NCBI GenBank assembly: GCA_018897225.1
Contig: JAHILC010000028.1
Span: 1-14,083 of the forward strand
Direction of reading: 5' to 3'
Length of the DNA stretch: 14,083 nt
Origin: Actinomycetota bacterium
Lineage (GTDB): Bacteria > Actinomycetota > Humimicrobiia > Humimicrobiales > Humimicrobiaceae
The notes under the pieces are model-generated. The model was not told the origin of the DNA. It saw nothing but the letters and a program-made list of their open reading frames with translations, and searched no databases. This document shows positions 13,899 through 14,083 of the stretch, one piece after another (positions within the stretch are counted from its first letter, which is position 1; every line of letters starts with the position of its first letter). Made by a program: the position numbers and the translations under genes.

Positions 13899-14083
13899 CT
13901 ATTCCTACAACTTTCTGCACATCATTTGTTTTTTCAAAAACTACCCTAAACTGAACTTTGTCATTCTTTTCAAATTTACTTCAGAAGGTTCCTTATGGAA
14001 ATTATTATTATAAAATAATCCGTTAATTCCAACTTTAGGATGAGCCTCGATTACTTCAATTAATATTTTTTTGTTAAATTTAC
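13888..14083 (-). pseudogene. 3' end of an unrecognised gene, split by a -1 frame change (continues past the window)
   Basis: From the right edge the frame starting at 14081 reads KFNKKILIEVIEAHPKVG and INGLFYNNNFHKEPSEV before TAG at 13943-13941. The -1 frame is blocked by TGA at 13983-13981 but after that reads KFEKNDKVQFRVVFEKT and [12 protein letters not shown] to TAG at 13890-13888. The two halves read as one small beta-rich domain, with the join most likely at 13971-13977 (A AAT TTG). A lost T in AATTTTG, an assembly error or -1 frameshifting would all fit. The end overlaps glnS tail-to-tail by 11 nt. The family is not recognised. Confidence 0.55.

Overview
The window is an AT-rich bacterial chromosome or contig segment with short intergenic regions, good sigma70-type promoters and purine-rich ribosome binding sites. 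The gene set is an ene-reductase, lipoproteins with Cys after a short signal peptide, a HigBA toxin-antitoxin pair, a P2-type cation ATPase, an ABC-2 exporter and a glutaminyl-tRNA synthetase. It fits a low-GC, probably anaerobic bacterium with a cell wall, likely from an uncultured lineage. The sequence alone does not name the taxon.

Layout. 1-1032 (+) is the 3' part of an Old Yellow Enzyme family reductase cut by the window edge. 1033-1439 is gene-free apart from a 14-bp direct repeat. 1440-4294 (-) is a large secreted lipoprotein gene whose 3' end is broken: a -1 frame change near 1823-1829 and an in-frame TAG at 1533-1535 cut off a coding tail of about 127 codons. 4295-4875 holds the promoter of that gene, a possible decayed gene, and a well-formed promoter with a palindromic operator. 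4876-5481 (+) is higBA. 5734-6144 (+) is a small DUF3887-like lipoprotein. 6264-8999 (-) is a Ca2+-type P-type ATPase that looks more GC-rich than its neighbours. 9302-9868 (+) is a lipoprotein resembling the DL-endopeptidase inhibitor IseA. 10028-11694 (+) is a two-gene ABC-2 exporter operon. 11824-12069 (-) is a small ORF interrupted by an amber codon. 12219-13898 (+) is glnS with a near-consensus promoter. 13888-14083 (-) is the 3' end of another gene, again split by a -1 frame change.

The genes do not form one pathway. They read as independent units: envelope and lipoprotein functions, ion and drug export, a toxin-antitoxin module and one housekeeping gene. I did not find a clearly new defence or mobile system. 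The most distinctive signals are: two unrelated minus-strand genes that change frame by -1 with an A_AAT_TTN heptamer inside the break interval; a HigBA promoter whose operator fills the -35/-10 spacer and which should give a leaderless toxin mRNA; a P-type ATPase with altered M5/M6 ion-site residues; and a cluster of broken reading frames, which suggests gene decay, recoding or assembly indels.
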